Shown: positions 10,090 through 17,396 of the stretch, in pieces
Numbering within the stretch: the stretch's first letter is position 1
How the letters are laid out: every line of letters begins with the position of its first letter
Assembly (NCBI RefSeq): GCF_002797975.1
Contig: NZ_PGET01000001.1
Location: 1,054,001 to 1,118,000 of the forward strand
Direction of reading: 5' to 3'
DNA length: 64,000 nucleotides
DNA from: [Clostridium] celerecrescens 18A
GTDB lineage: Bacteria > Bacillota > Clostridia > Lachnospirales > Lachnospiraceae
Translations under genes and position numbers: made by a program
Notes under the pieces: generated by a model
The model's input: the letters and a program-made list of their open reading frames with translations, nothing else
What the model was told of the DNA's origin: nothing
Database searches by the model: none

Positions 10090-10923
10090 ATGAGTGTTTT
10101 AATTAAATTAAGAGACTACAGAAATCTGCCGGAGGCGGAGAACCAGGTCAGGGAATACATTCTGAAATATCCGAAAAAAGTCCTGGAATTTACGGTGTAT
10201 GATCTGGCAAAAGAATCCTTCACATCACCGGCCACCGTGATCCGTCTTTGTAAAAAGATTGATATTAAAGGCTTTGCGCGGCTGAAGGTGCTGCTGGCAG
10301 AGGAGACCAAGTATTTTCAGGATATGAAGCTGAACCTGTTGGACACTACCACCATAGAAAAGAACGACACACCGCATGCAATTATAGAGAAGATCACCAA
10401 CATTTCCATCAAAACCATAGAGGAGACCAGGGTGCTGGTCAATGAGAAACAGTTTATGGAAGTGGTGAAGCTGCTGCAGAAAGCTACGGTCATTGATTTC
10501 TATGGCGAGGGCGCCTCCAACATGGTGGCGGTGGATGGCCAGTTCAAGTTTATGCGCATTGGGAAAATTGTAAATACCTACCAGCTTTATGACCGGCAGT
10601 ATGTCCAGGCTGTGAATTCCGATGCCACACATGTGGGAATCATCATTTCCTATTCCGGCGAGACTAAGAGAATGATCCAGATCGCCGGTATTCTTCAAAA
10701 GAATGGAACCCCAGTGGTGGCGGTAACTTCCAGCAGCGAGAATTCCTTAAACCGGATTGCGGATCACAATTTGTTTGTGACAGCCAAAGAGACGGTGTTT
10801 CGAAGCGGAGCCATGGCATCCAGGACTGCGCAGCTTTACATTATCGACATTTTATATGCGCTGTACTGTTCGCTGGATTATGATGAGAGCATCCAGAAAA
10901 TCCAGCAAACACGCATTGAGTAA
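10090..10923 (+). CDS. MurR/RpiR-family transcriptional regulator (copy 2)
   Basis: A 277-residue regulator with an N-terminal RpiR helix-turn-helix (residues about 5-80, FTSPATVIRLCKKIDIKGFARLK) and a C-terminal SIS domain with IISYSGETKRMIQIAG. It starts at the ATG following AAGGAGG. It is divergent from murQ and immediately upstream of the PTS IIB, IIC-IID and nanE genes, so it is the likely local controller of both arms of the amino-sugar locus. The probable effector is MurNAc-6-phosphate or a related HexNAc-6-phosphate. Its similarity to copy 1 at 7633 is at family level, not a recent duplication. Confidence 0.92.
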   Translation: MSVLIKLRDYRNLPEAENQVREYILKYPKKVLEFTVYDLAKESFTSPATVIRLCKKIDIKGFARLKVLLAEETKYFQDMKLNLLDTTTIEKNDTPHAIIEKITNISIKTIEETRVLVNEKQFMEVVKLLQKATVIDFYGEGASNMVAVDGQFKFMRIGKIVNTYQLYDRQYVQAVNSDATHVGIIISYSGETKRMIQIAGILQKNGTPVVAVTSSSENSLNRIADHNLFVTAKETVFRSGAMASRTAQLYIIDILYALYCSLDYDESIQKIQQTRIE

Positions 10924-10930
10924 TTCCTTG

Positions 10931-10969
10931 TTTCACAAGTTGAAATAAAGTTTCGCTTTATCGTATAAA
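10931..10969 (+). promoter_or_regulatory. Promoter and overlapping operator of the PTS IIB-IICD-nanE operon
   Basis: TTGAAA (10940-10945) and TATAAA (10964-10969) are separated by 18 bases. The palindrome TTTCA-CAAGT-TGAAA (10931-10945) covers the -35 box, and GAAA-TAAAG-TTTC (10942-10954) follows in the spacer. The position fits repression by the adjacent RpiR protein. A TTGACA at 10972 has no good -10 partner. Confidence 0.55.
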
Positions 10970-11024
10970 TATTGACATTTACTTTCAGGTCTGATAGTTT
11001 GAGGTTAAGAAAGGAGGCGGATTT

Positions 11025-11489
11025 ATGATTACCATAGCTAGAATTGATGAGCGTCTGATACACGGCCAGGTGGCCTACGCATGGACTGTGGCCTACAAAA
11101 GTGAGGCGATCATGGTGATTGACAATGAGATCGCAAAGGATAAATTCCAGATATCCCTGCTTCAGATGGCCTGCCCAGCCGGCGTGAAGTGTTTTATCTG
11201 TGATGAGGAGAAGGCGGTGGAGCTTTTAAACAAGTATGAGAAAAGGAAGATTTTTGTGGTCGTAAAGCATCCGGCCACGCTGCTTTCCATTTGCGGGAAG
11301 GGGATTGATTTAAAGGCAGTCAATGTGGGCGGGCTTTACTTCAAGGATGGCAGGAGGCAGTTGTCCAAGACGGTCTATGTGGACAAGGAGATGGAAGACA
11401 TTTTCAGGAAATTGAACAGCCGGGGAGTAAGGCTTGAGAACAGGACAACTCCAACAGATGCGGAGGAAGATTTGATGAGGTTGATGTGA
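11025..11489 (+). CDS. PTS mannose-family enzyme IIB
   Basis: A 154-residue cytoplasmic phosphotransfer protein of the mannose/fructose/sorbose family. The N-terminal motif IARIDERLIHGQVAYAW contains the phosphorylated His13, and VNVGGLYF lies in the expected central strand. It accepts phosphate from the IIA protein encoded leftward at 8582 and passes it to the sugar during import through the fused IIC-IID protein, whose gene starts 25 bases downstream. AAAGGAGGCGG precedes the ATG. In context the sugar is probably MurNAc or ManNAc; this is inference from murQ and nanE. Confidence 0.95.
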   Translation: MITIARIDERLIHGQVAYAWTVAYKSEAIMVIDNEIAKDKFQISLLQMACPAGVKCFICDEEKAVELLNKYEKRKIFVVVKHPATLLSICGKGIDLKAVNVGGLYFKDGRRQLSKTVYVDKEMEDIFRKLNSRGVRLENRTTPTDAEEDLMRLM

Positions 11490-11514
11490 TTTTAGACTAA
11501 GGAGGGTGTTTCTT

Positions 11515-13098
11515 ATGAATACAGTTCAGGTGCTGTTATTAAGTGTATTTATTGCTGTCTTGATTTTAGAGAATTATGGATATGGCTACTGGATGATCTC
11601 CAGGCCGATTTTTGCCGGGCCGCTGATCGGACTTCTGTTGGGGGATTTGAAGACTGGTCTTTTGGTTGGCGGAAGCGTGGAACTGATGTACATGGGCGTG
11701 ATTCCTGTGGGGGGAAGCGTTCCTCCCAACGCCCAGATCGCAGGTATCCTTTCAACGGTGTTTGCCATTTTAAACGGCGGCAATGCGGAGGTGGGAATCG
11801 CACTGGCCTTGCCCATCGGCCTGATGGCTCAGCTGCTGATCATGTTCGCATGGAATTTAAACATTGTTTTGATACACAGTGCGGATAAATACGTACAGAC
11901 CGGCGACCACAAGATGGTGGACCGTATGCATCTGTGCGGTCTGGTAGTGTTTTTCTTCGTTTTCTTTATTCCCACGTTTCTGGCAATCCAGTTCGGCAGT
12001 GAATTTGTGAATAGCGTGGTGGCAGCCATGCCTCCGGTGCTGACGGATGGTTTAAAGATTGCTTCCGGAATTCTTCCCGCAGTAGGAATGGCGATGCTGT
12101 TGAAGATGATGAATTTTAAAAAGTACTGGTCCTTCTTCGCCCTGGGGTTTGTGTTCTCCATCTACCTGGGATTAAACGTGCTGGCCATCTCCATCATTGC
12201 CCTTGCGTTGGTATTTGCAATATATACCATGCGGAATAAGGAAATAGACGACGATGACGGCTTTGGAGATGAGGAGGCGGATTCTGGCACCGCCGAGGGC
12301 ATGCTGGGCAGGAAGGAGTTGAAAAAGGTATTCTGGCGTTCTTTCTTCTTCATGACTACCATCAATTATGAACGGTATTGTTCCCTGGGTTTCTGCTATG
12401 CCATGATCCCGGCGCTGAAAGTTTTATACCCGAAACAGGCGGATTTACAGGAAGCCATGCAGCGGCACAATGAGTTTTTCAACTGCCATCCATACACCGG
12501 CAACGCGGTTCTGGGCGTATCCCTTGCACTGGAGGAGCAGCGGGCGGTGGGCAAATTGATTTCTGCCGAAGCCATTTCCTCTACCAAAGCTGCTCTCATG
12601 GGGCCGTTATCCAGCATTGGAGATTCTGTGTTTAAAGCTACATTTATGACTATTTTTGCGGCAATCGGCGCTGCCCTTGCCTTGGATGGAAATGTGGCGG
12701 GTCCGTTCCTGTTCCTCATTCCCAATGTGCTTCTCAATGTGTGTTCCAGATGGCTGTTCATCAAGTACGGCTATGAACTGGGGACAAACCTGGTAGTGAA
12801 AATGAAAAGCAGCGATATCATTGATAAATTTGTGGAGGGAGCTACCATTGTAGGAATGATGGTGGTAGGAGCCATGATCGTGGGCTTTGTGAATGTGAAG
12901 ATTGGCTGCGTTTGGGTTATCGGCGGGAAAGAGATCATTCTGCAGGATATCATCAACTCCCTGATGCCAAGCCTGTTGCCGCTGCTTCTGGTGCTGGCCT
13001 ATTATTGGATTTTGATAAAACGTAAAAAAGGAATGTACATCTGCATTATTGCAAGCTTTGTATTAGGAATTGCAGGAAAGGTGGTTGGACTCTTCTAA
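11515..13098 (+). CDS. PTS mannose-family fused enzyme IIC-IID permease
   Basis: A single 527-residue membrane protein that joins two subunits usually made separately. Residues 1 to about 240 are IIC, starting TVQVLLLSVFIAVLILEN and containing GLLVGGSVELMYMGVIPVGG with many helices. An acidic linker (EIDDDDGFGDEEADSG, about residues 243-258) leads to IID from about 265, with RSFFFMTTINYERYCSLGF, HNEFFNCHPYTGNAVLGV, LMGPLSSIGDSVFKATF and a C-terminal membrane block. The start is the ATG at 11515, 8 bases after GGAGGG; a GTG at 11506 lies inside that site. It forms the sugar channel for the IIA and IIB proteins. No frame break was seen, so the fusion looks genuine. Confidence 0.93.
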   Translation: MNTVQVLLLSVFIAVLILENYGYGYWMISRPIFAGPLIGLLLGDLKTGLLVGGSVELMYMGVIPVGGSVPPNAQIAGILSTVFAILNGGNAEVGIALALPIGLMAQLLIMFAWNLNIVLIHSADKYVQTGDHKMVDRMHLCGLVVFFFVFFIPTFLAIQFGSEFVNSVVAAMPPVLTDGLKIASGILPAVGMAMLLKMMNFKKYWSFFALGFVFSIYLGLNVLAISIIALALVFAIYTMRNKEIDDDDGFGDEEADSGTAEGMLGRKELKKVFWRSFFFMTTINYERYCSLGFCYAMIPALKVLYPKQADLQEAMQRHNEFFNCHPYTGNAVLGVSLALEEQRAVGKLISAEAISSTKAALMGPLSSIGDSVFKATFMTIFAAIGAALALDGNVAGPFLFLIPNVLLNVCSRWLFIKYGYELGTNLVVKMKSSDIIDKFVEGATIVGMMVVGAMIVGFVNVKIGCVWVIGGKEIILQDIINSLMPSLLPLLLVLAYYWILIKRKKGMYICIIASFVLGIAGKVVGLF

Positions 13099-13806
13099 AT
13101 GAACCAGTCAAGTAAAAATACATTGAAACAATTAAAACACAAATTGATTGTATCCTGTCAGGCGAGGGTCGGCTGGCCCATGTACGGGCCTGAGATTATG
13201 GCTGCTTTCGCGGCTGCGGCCAAGCAGGGCGGTGCTGCCGGAATCCGTGCCACAGGTGTGGACAACATTAGAAAAATCAAAGAGCGGGTTGATCTTCCGA
13301 TTATCGGTATCAACAAACAATTCTTGGATAATTATAATGTGTACATCACCCCTACTTATGAAAGCGCCAGGGAGATTCTGGAGGTGGGAATCGAGATCAT
13401 TGCCCTGGATGCTACTCCAAGGAAAAGGCCTGGAGGGGAAACTGCGGAGGGAATTTTGAAGAAAATTCGTGCGGAATATCCGAATGTACTGGTGATGGGT
13501 GAGATTTCCACACTGGATGAGGCAAAAGCAATTATTCCTCATGGCTTTGACATTATATCCACCACACTTTCAGGATACACTGAGGAAAGCCAGGAAGTGA
13601 ATAGCGTGAACTTAGAATTAATCCGCCAGATACATAAGATTACTGATATACCGATTATCGCGGAAGGGAAGATCATACGCGAAGAGGAAGCCGTGGAAGC
13701 CATGAACGCTGGTGCCCACGCAGTAGTTGTAGGTACCTCCATAACCAGGCCTGAGATCATCACTGAAAGATATGTAAAAGCCATGAAGGACGCAATGGAG
13801 ATATAA
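13099..13806 (+). CDS. nanE: Putative N-acetylmannosamine-6-phosphate 2-epimerase
   Basis: Converts ManNAc-6-phosphate to GlcNAc-6-phosphate, a step of sialic acid and ManNAc use. The 235-residue TIM-barrel protein carries LIVSCQARVGWPMY, AKQGGAAGIRATGVDNI, LPIIGINK, VYITPTYESA, EIIALDATPRKRPGGET and FDIISTTLSGYTEE, all in the order typical of NanE. The ATG begins directly after the stop of the IIC-IID gene with little ribosome-binding sequence, suggesting translational coupling. Its product enters the same GlcNAc-6-phosphate pool as MurQ. No neuraminate lyase or ManNAc kinase is nearby; kinase would be unnecessary if the PTS imports ManNAc as its 6-phosphate. Confidence 0.93.
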   Translation: MNQSSKNTLKQLKHKLIVSCQARVGWPMYGPEIMAAFAAAAKQGGAAGIRATGVDNIRKIKERVDLPIIGINKQFLDNYNVYITPTYESAREILEVGIEIIALDATPRKRPGGETAEGILKKIRAEYPNVLVMGEISTLDEAKAIIPHGFDIISTTLSGYTEESQEVNSVNLELIRQIHKITDIPIIAEGKIIREEEAVEAMNAGAHAVVVGTSITRPEIITERYVKAMKDAMEI

Positions 13807-13824
13807 CTTCCCATTACAGCTATC

Positions 13825-13878
13825 AACACACATTTAAGGCTATAGCCAATCATCGGCTATAGCCTTATTATGTGTTTT
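13825..13878 (+). terminator. Terminator after nanE
   Basis: AAGGCTATAGCC (13836-13847) pairs perfectly with 13855-13866. The stem extends outward through AACACACAT (13825-13833) against ATGTGTTTT (13870-13878), which also supplies the T-rich tail. Confidence 0.75.
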
Positions 13879-13921
13879 CGCCAGTATATACAAGATAGCA
13901 AAGAACATCTATGAATTATAA

Positions 13922-14071
13922 ATAGGATATTATATTTCAAGAAAAGATGAAACTGAAAATCTTATAAATATACTCATTTATGTCGATATAATACACAAGA
14001 AGCTGGAAAAGGAAGGGATAAAGAGAGAATATATGCAGAAGATTTTACAATTACCTGAGAAAAAAATTTAA
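13922..14071 (+). pseudogene. Possible gene relic before the chemoreceptor
   Basis: A 49-codon frame ends at the TAA at 14069-14071. Its composition is protein-like (DETENLINILIYVDIIHKKL, then [12 protein letters not shown]) but it has no ATG, GTG or TTG in its first half and is preceded in frame by a TAA at 13919. It could be the degraded 3' end of a lost gene or chance in AT-rich leader DNA. I do not recognise a family. Confidence 0.25.
13963..13989 (+). promoter_or_regulatory. Candidate sigma-D (flagellar/chemotaxis) promoter
   Basis: GTCGATAT at 13982-13989 matches the sigma-D -10 box GCCGATAT at 7 of 8 positions. TATA at 13963-13966 lies 15 bases upstream, near the expected TAAA; a true TAAA at 13965 would give 13 bases. 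Placement before a chemoreceptor gene fits. Confidence 0.4.
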
Positions 14072-14084
14072 AGGAGATGTTAAG

Positions 14085-16151
14085 ATGAAAGAAGGAAAAT
14101 TACTATGGAAAAACAGACTTTCAGTAAAGATTCCAATTACAATGGCTATTATAATCTTAATTGTCATTGTAGCAATGTGCTCCTGTTTAAGTTTGTTAGC
14201 AGGTACTACCGTTACCAGAATGACGGAGAAGGAGCTGAACTATATTGCAGATGAAAATGCAAAAGAAGTGCAGTCGTATTTAGACAGTATGCTTGTATTT
14301 TCCCAGGCGTTATCCTTAGAGGTGCAGAGATATCAGGTACTTAGCAAGGATGAAGCAGACAAAATGCTGAAAGATTCTTTACAGGGGGTATTAAATAATA
14401 ACAAGATATTTTCCGCATATTATGCGTTTGAACCAAACAAATATATGCCGAATACACCCAACGGACTTTCTTATTATGCATTCCGTGACGGCTCTGGTGT
14501 CGGTCTTGATGTTTTGAATGATTTTGGTACATATGGAAATGAAGATTACTATTTACCTGCAAAGAACAATTTATCTGTTCATGTAACAGAACCGTACGAG
14601 TACCAGCTTTCTACAGGTGAAAAAGTCTGGCTGATCACATTGAGCAGCCCTATTGTAAATAAAAACGGTGAATTTTTAGGGGTTGCAAATTGCGACATCG
14701 ACATGTCAAGTATTGCAGGGCTGGATTATGCAGACGGAGGATATAAAACTTCCTATAGTTATATTGTAACAAACACTGGGACCTGTCTGGCTCACACAAT
14801 AGACAAAGGAATTGTTGGCAGCATTCCTCAGTCTGTTTCAGATTATGAGGCGATTCGGAAAGCAGTAGCAAGCGGAAATTCGGTAACAGATAAAATTAAG
14901 AATTCTTTTTCTCAGGGAAAATCTGCATTGGCTATTCATAAAGCACTTCATGTAGATGGGACTGATGTGAACTGGTCGAGTGCTTTTGTAGTGAATGAAA
15001 GCGAGGCAATGAACTCAGTAACAAAGATGACCTTCGCACTAGCGGGCATTGGTATGACTGGTTTAATCATACTGATCTTGGTCAGTGTTATGGCGCTGAA
15101 GAAAGGTCTTGCTCCAGTGGATTCAGTCATGGGTCTGGCAGAAAAGATGAGAAACGGTGATCTTTCCCACGGCAATGAGAACATGAATTATAAAAATGAT
15201 GAATTAGGATTGTTAGCTAAGATATTTACGGAAACTTCGGAAGTCTTGGGCGGTTATATCAATGAAATATCAGAGGTACTTGAACATGTAGCTTCTGGCA
15301 ATCTGGTTATTTCAATTGACAGGGACTTTATGGGAGATTTTAATAAAATAAAGATTGACTTAAGCCGTATATTAAATTCTCTAAATAGTACGTTCAACGA
15401 AATGAGGGTAGCTGCTGAACAGGTGGCATCCGGTGCCGGACAGTTTTCTGACAGTTCTCAGTCATTGAGTCAGGGGGCAATCGAACAGGCAAGCTCAGTA
15501 GAAGAACTTTCCGCAAAAATCATGGAAATTACCAATCAGGTTAAGGAAAGCGCAATGTACGCGAATAATGCGAATGAAAAGGCTGAGGCTGTAGGAACAG
15601 AACTGGAAAATAGCAATAAACAGATGAAAGAACTTCTAAAAGCCATGAATGATATCACTGTAACTTCAAGCCAGATTGGAATTATTATAAAGACGATAGA
15701 AGATATTGCATTCCAGACTAATATACTGGCTCTTAATGCGGCTGTTGAAGCAGCCAGAGCCGGAGAAGCAGGAAAAGGATTTGCAGTTGTTGCAGATGAG
15801 GTGAGAAATCTTGCATCAAAGAGTGCAGAGGCAGCAAAGAATACGACCGGATTAATTGAAAGTTCCCTTCATTCCGTAGAAGAAGGTGGTAAATTTGCTG
15901 AGATTACAGCGACTTCACTTGGAAAGGTTGTGGCAGGCGCCAAAGAAATTATTTCGGATATCGCTGAAATTTCTGAGAAATCAAAAGTGCAGTCCTCTTC
16001 TTTAGAAGAAGTTACCGCAGGCATTGATCAGATTTCAAATGTAGTTCAGAACAATGCAGCTATCGCTGAGGAAAGCGCAGCGACCAGTCAGGAATTATCA
16101 GCACAGGCTCAGATGCTGAAAGAACAGATTGCAAGATTTAGGATTAAATAA
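14085..16151 (+). CDS. Methyl-accepting chemotaxis protein with dCache-type sensor
   Basis: A 688-residue transmembrane chemoreceptor. It has an N-terminal helix (about residues 15-40), an extracellular double-Cache-like sensor (to about 310, with [19 protein letters not shown] and [14 protein letters not shown]), a second helix (about 320-345), HAMP-type segments (to about 430), and a long cytoplasmic coiled coil. The signalling tip contains [20 protein letters not shown] near residues 538-557 and [25 protein letters not shown] precedes the ATG. Cache domains often bind amino acids or organic acids; the ligand is unknown. It stands alone, with no che genes nearby, and ends at a strong terminator. 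Confidence 0.95.
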   Translation: MKEGKLLWKNRLSVKIPITMAIIILIVIVAMCSCLSLLAGTTVTRMTEKELNYIADENAKEVQSYLDSMLVFSQALSLEVQRYQVLSKDEADKMLKDSLQGVLNNNKIFSAYYAFEPNKYMPNTPNGLSYYAFRDGSGVGLDVLNDFGTYGNEDYYLPAKNNLSVHVTEPYEYQLSTGEKVWLITLSSPIVNKNGEFLGVANCDIDMSSIAGLDYADGGYKTSYSYIVTNTGTCLAHTIDKGIVGSIPQSVSDYEAIRKAVASGNSVTDKIKNSFSQGKSALAIHKALHVDGTDVNWSSAFVVNESEAMNSVTKMTFALAGIGMTGLIILILVSVMALKKGLAPVDSVMGLAEKMRNGDLSHGNENMNYKNDELGLLAKIFTETSEVLGGYINEISEVLEHVASGNLVISIDRDFMGDFNKIKIDLSRILNSLNSTFNEMRVAAEQVASGAGQFSDSSQSLSQGAIEQASSVEELSAKIMEITNQVKESAMYANNANEKAEAVGTELENSNKQMKELLKAMNDITVTSSQIGIIIKTIEDIAFQTNILALNAAVEAARAGEAGKGFAVVADEVRNLASKSAEAAKNTTGLIESSLHSVEEGGKFAEITATSLGKVVAGAKEIISDIAEISEKSKVQSSSLEEVTAGIDQISNVVQNNAAIAEESAATSQELSAQAQMLKEQIARFRIK

Positions 16152-16166
16152 AAGCACATGAAACTA

Positions 16167-16209
16167 CAGGTTTGCACAAAGTCAGGATGACTGTGCAAAC
16201 CTGTTTTTT
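16167..16209 (+). terminator. Terminator after the chemoreceptor
   Basis: CAGGTTTGCACA (16167-16178) pairs perfectly with TGTGCAAACCTG (16192-16203), followed by six Ts. Confidence 0.93.
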
Positions 16210-16371
16210 ATTCGATAGCTTTTATAAAGAGTAATTTCTATAATAAACAATGCTGAAATTGCAGATATTATGAGATAAACATTCTGGAATATTAATAAGT
16301 GAATTGGTATAAAAGGACGGCTTTTTTCTTACAGACCTCATAGAAAAATTGTGCAAGTTCCTGAAAAAATA

Positions 16372-16390
16372 CAAGAAAAAATATTTCTTG
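16372..16390. promoter_or_regulatory. Palindrome upstream of fruK promoter, candidate operator
   Basis: CAAGAAA (16372-16378) and TTTCTTG (16384-16390) are perfect inverted arms separated by AAATA, lying 10 bases before the -35 box. The position suits an activator or repressor; the protein is not encoded next to the operon. Confidence 0.4.
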
Positions 16391-16400
16391 AAGAAACATA

Positions 16401-16429
16401 TTGACGAAATAAATCAATCGTAGTATATT
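16401..16429 (+). promoter_or_regulatory. Sigma-A promoter of the fruK-fruA operon
   Basis: TTGACG (16401-16406), a 17-base spacer and TATATT (16424-16429). The rest of 16210-16478 holds no gene. Confidence 0.75.
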
Positions 16430-16478
16430 GTAAAAGAGGGAAGAAATAAAATTTTATATATAAAAGGAGAGGTGACAT

Positions 16479-17396
16479 ATGATTTACACCGTAACATTTA
16501 ATCCGGCATTGGATTATGTCGTAAGGGTAGATCACTTTGCACTGGGAGAAGTCAATAGAACGGAGCAGGAAAGCATCTATTATGGGGGAAAAGGACTCAA
16601 TGTATCTGCGGTTTTATCGACTTTGGGGTATGAAAATACCGCACTGGGCTTTGTGGCAGGGTTTACCGGAGATGAAATTGAACGGGGAGTGAAAGGACTG
16701 GGATTTCGGTCGGATTTTATCCGCGTTGAAAAGGGGTTGTCCAGAATCAATGTGAAGCTTAAATCCCGGGAAGAAACAGAAATTAACGGCATGGGCCCTG
16801 AGATCACCGGAGAAGACGTAAAAAAGCTTTATGAAAAGCTGGACCGTCTGACTGCAGGGGATGTGCTGGTTTTGTCTGGCAGCATTCCTAAATCCATTGC
16901 CGATGACATCTATGAGCGGATCATGGAGTCTTTAGACGGAAGGGGAGTCCGTATCGTGGTGGATGCTACAAAGGATCTGCTTATTAATGTACTTCCTTAT
17001 CATCCATTCCTTATTAAGCCCAATAATCATGAGCTGGGGGAAATGTTTGGCGTTACCCTCCATGGCCCGGAAGAGATCATTGCTTACGGAAGACGTCTTC
17101 AGGAAAAAGGTGCCAGAAATGTACTGATTTCCATGGCAGGAGACGGAGCGATCCTGATTACGGAAGAAGAGGATGTGTTCCGGATGGGAGTGCCTAAGGG
17201 AACGGTGAAGAACTCCGTGGGAGCAGGAGATTCCATGGTGGCTGGATTTATTGCAGGTTACTTAGAAAACGGCAGCTTTCAGCATGCCCTGCGTCTGGGA
17301 AGCGCAGCGGGAAGTGCCAGTGCCTTTTCAGAGGGGCTTGCAGGCAGAGAAGATATTATGAGATTGTATGAGGAATTATCAAAGGAGGGGTTTTGA
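16479..17396 (+). CDS. fruK: 1-phosphofructokinase
   Basis: Phosphorylates the fructose-1-phosphate delivered by the fructose PTS to fructose-1,6-bisphosphate. The 305-residue protein belongs to the PfkB ribokinase fold: MIYTVTFNPALDYVV, YGGKGLNVSAVLSTLG, LSGSIPKSI, IKPNNHELGEMFG, and the C-terminal catalytic signature NSVGAGDSMVAGFIAGYL with the catalytic Asp near residue 250. AAAGGAGAGG precedes the ATG. Its TGA overlaps the fruA ATG (TGATG), so translation is coupled. The frequent upstream DeoR-type regulator gene (fruR) is absent. Confidence 0.96.
   Translation: MIYTVTFNPALDYVVRVDHFALGEVNRTEQESIYYGGKGLNVSAVLSTLGYENTALGFVAGFTGDEIERGVKGLGFRSDFIRVEKGLSRINVKLKSREETEINGMGPEITGEDVKKLYEKLDRLTAGDVLVLSGSIPKSIADDIYERIMESLDGRGVRIVVDATKDLLINVLPYHPFLIKPNNHELGEMFGVTLHGPEEIIAYGRRLQEKGARNVLISMAGDGAILITEEEDVFRMGVPKGTVKNSVGAGDSMVAGFIAGYLENGSFQHALRLGSAAGSASAFSEGLAGREDIMRLYEELSKEGF

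Noticed and set aside
10972..11000. TTGACA at 10972 as main promoter of the PTS operon
   Set aside because: The -10 at the right distance (TAGTTT) is poor; TTGAAA/TATAAA just upstream fits better.
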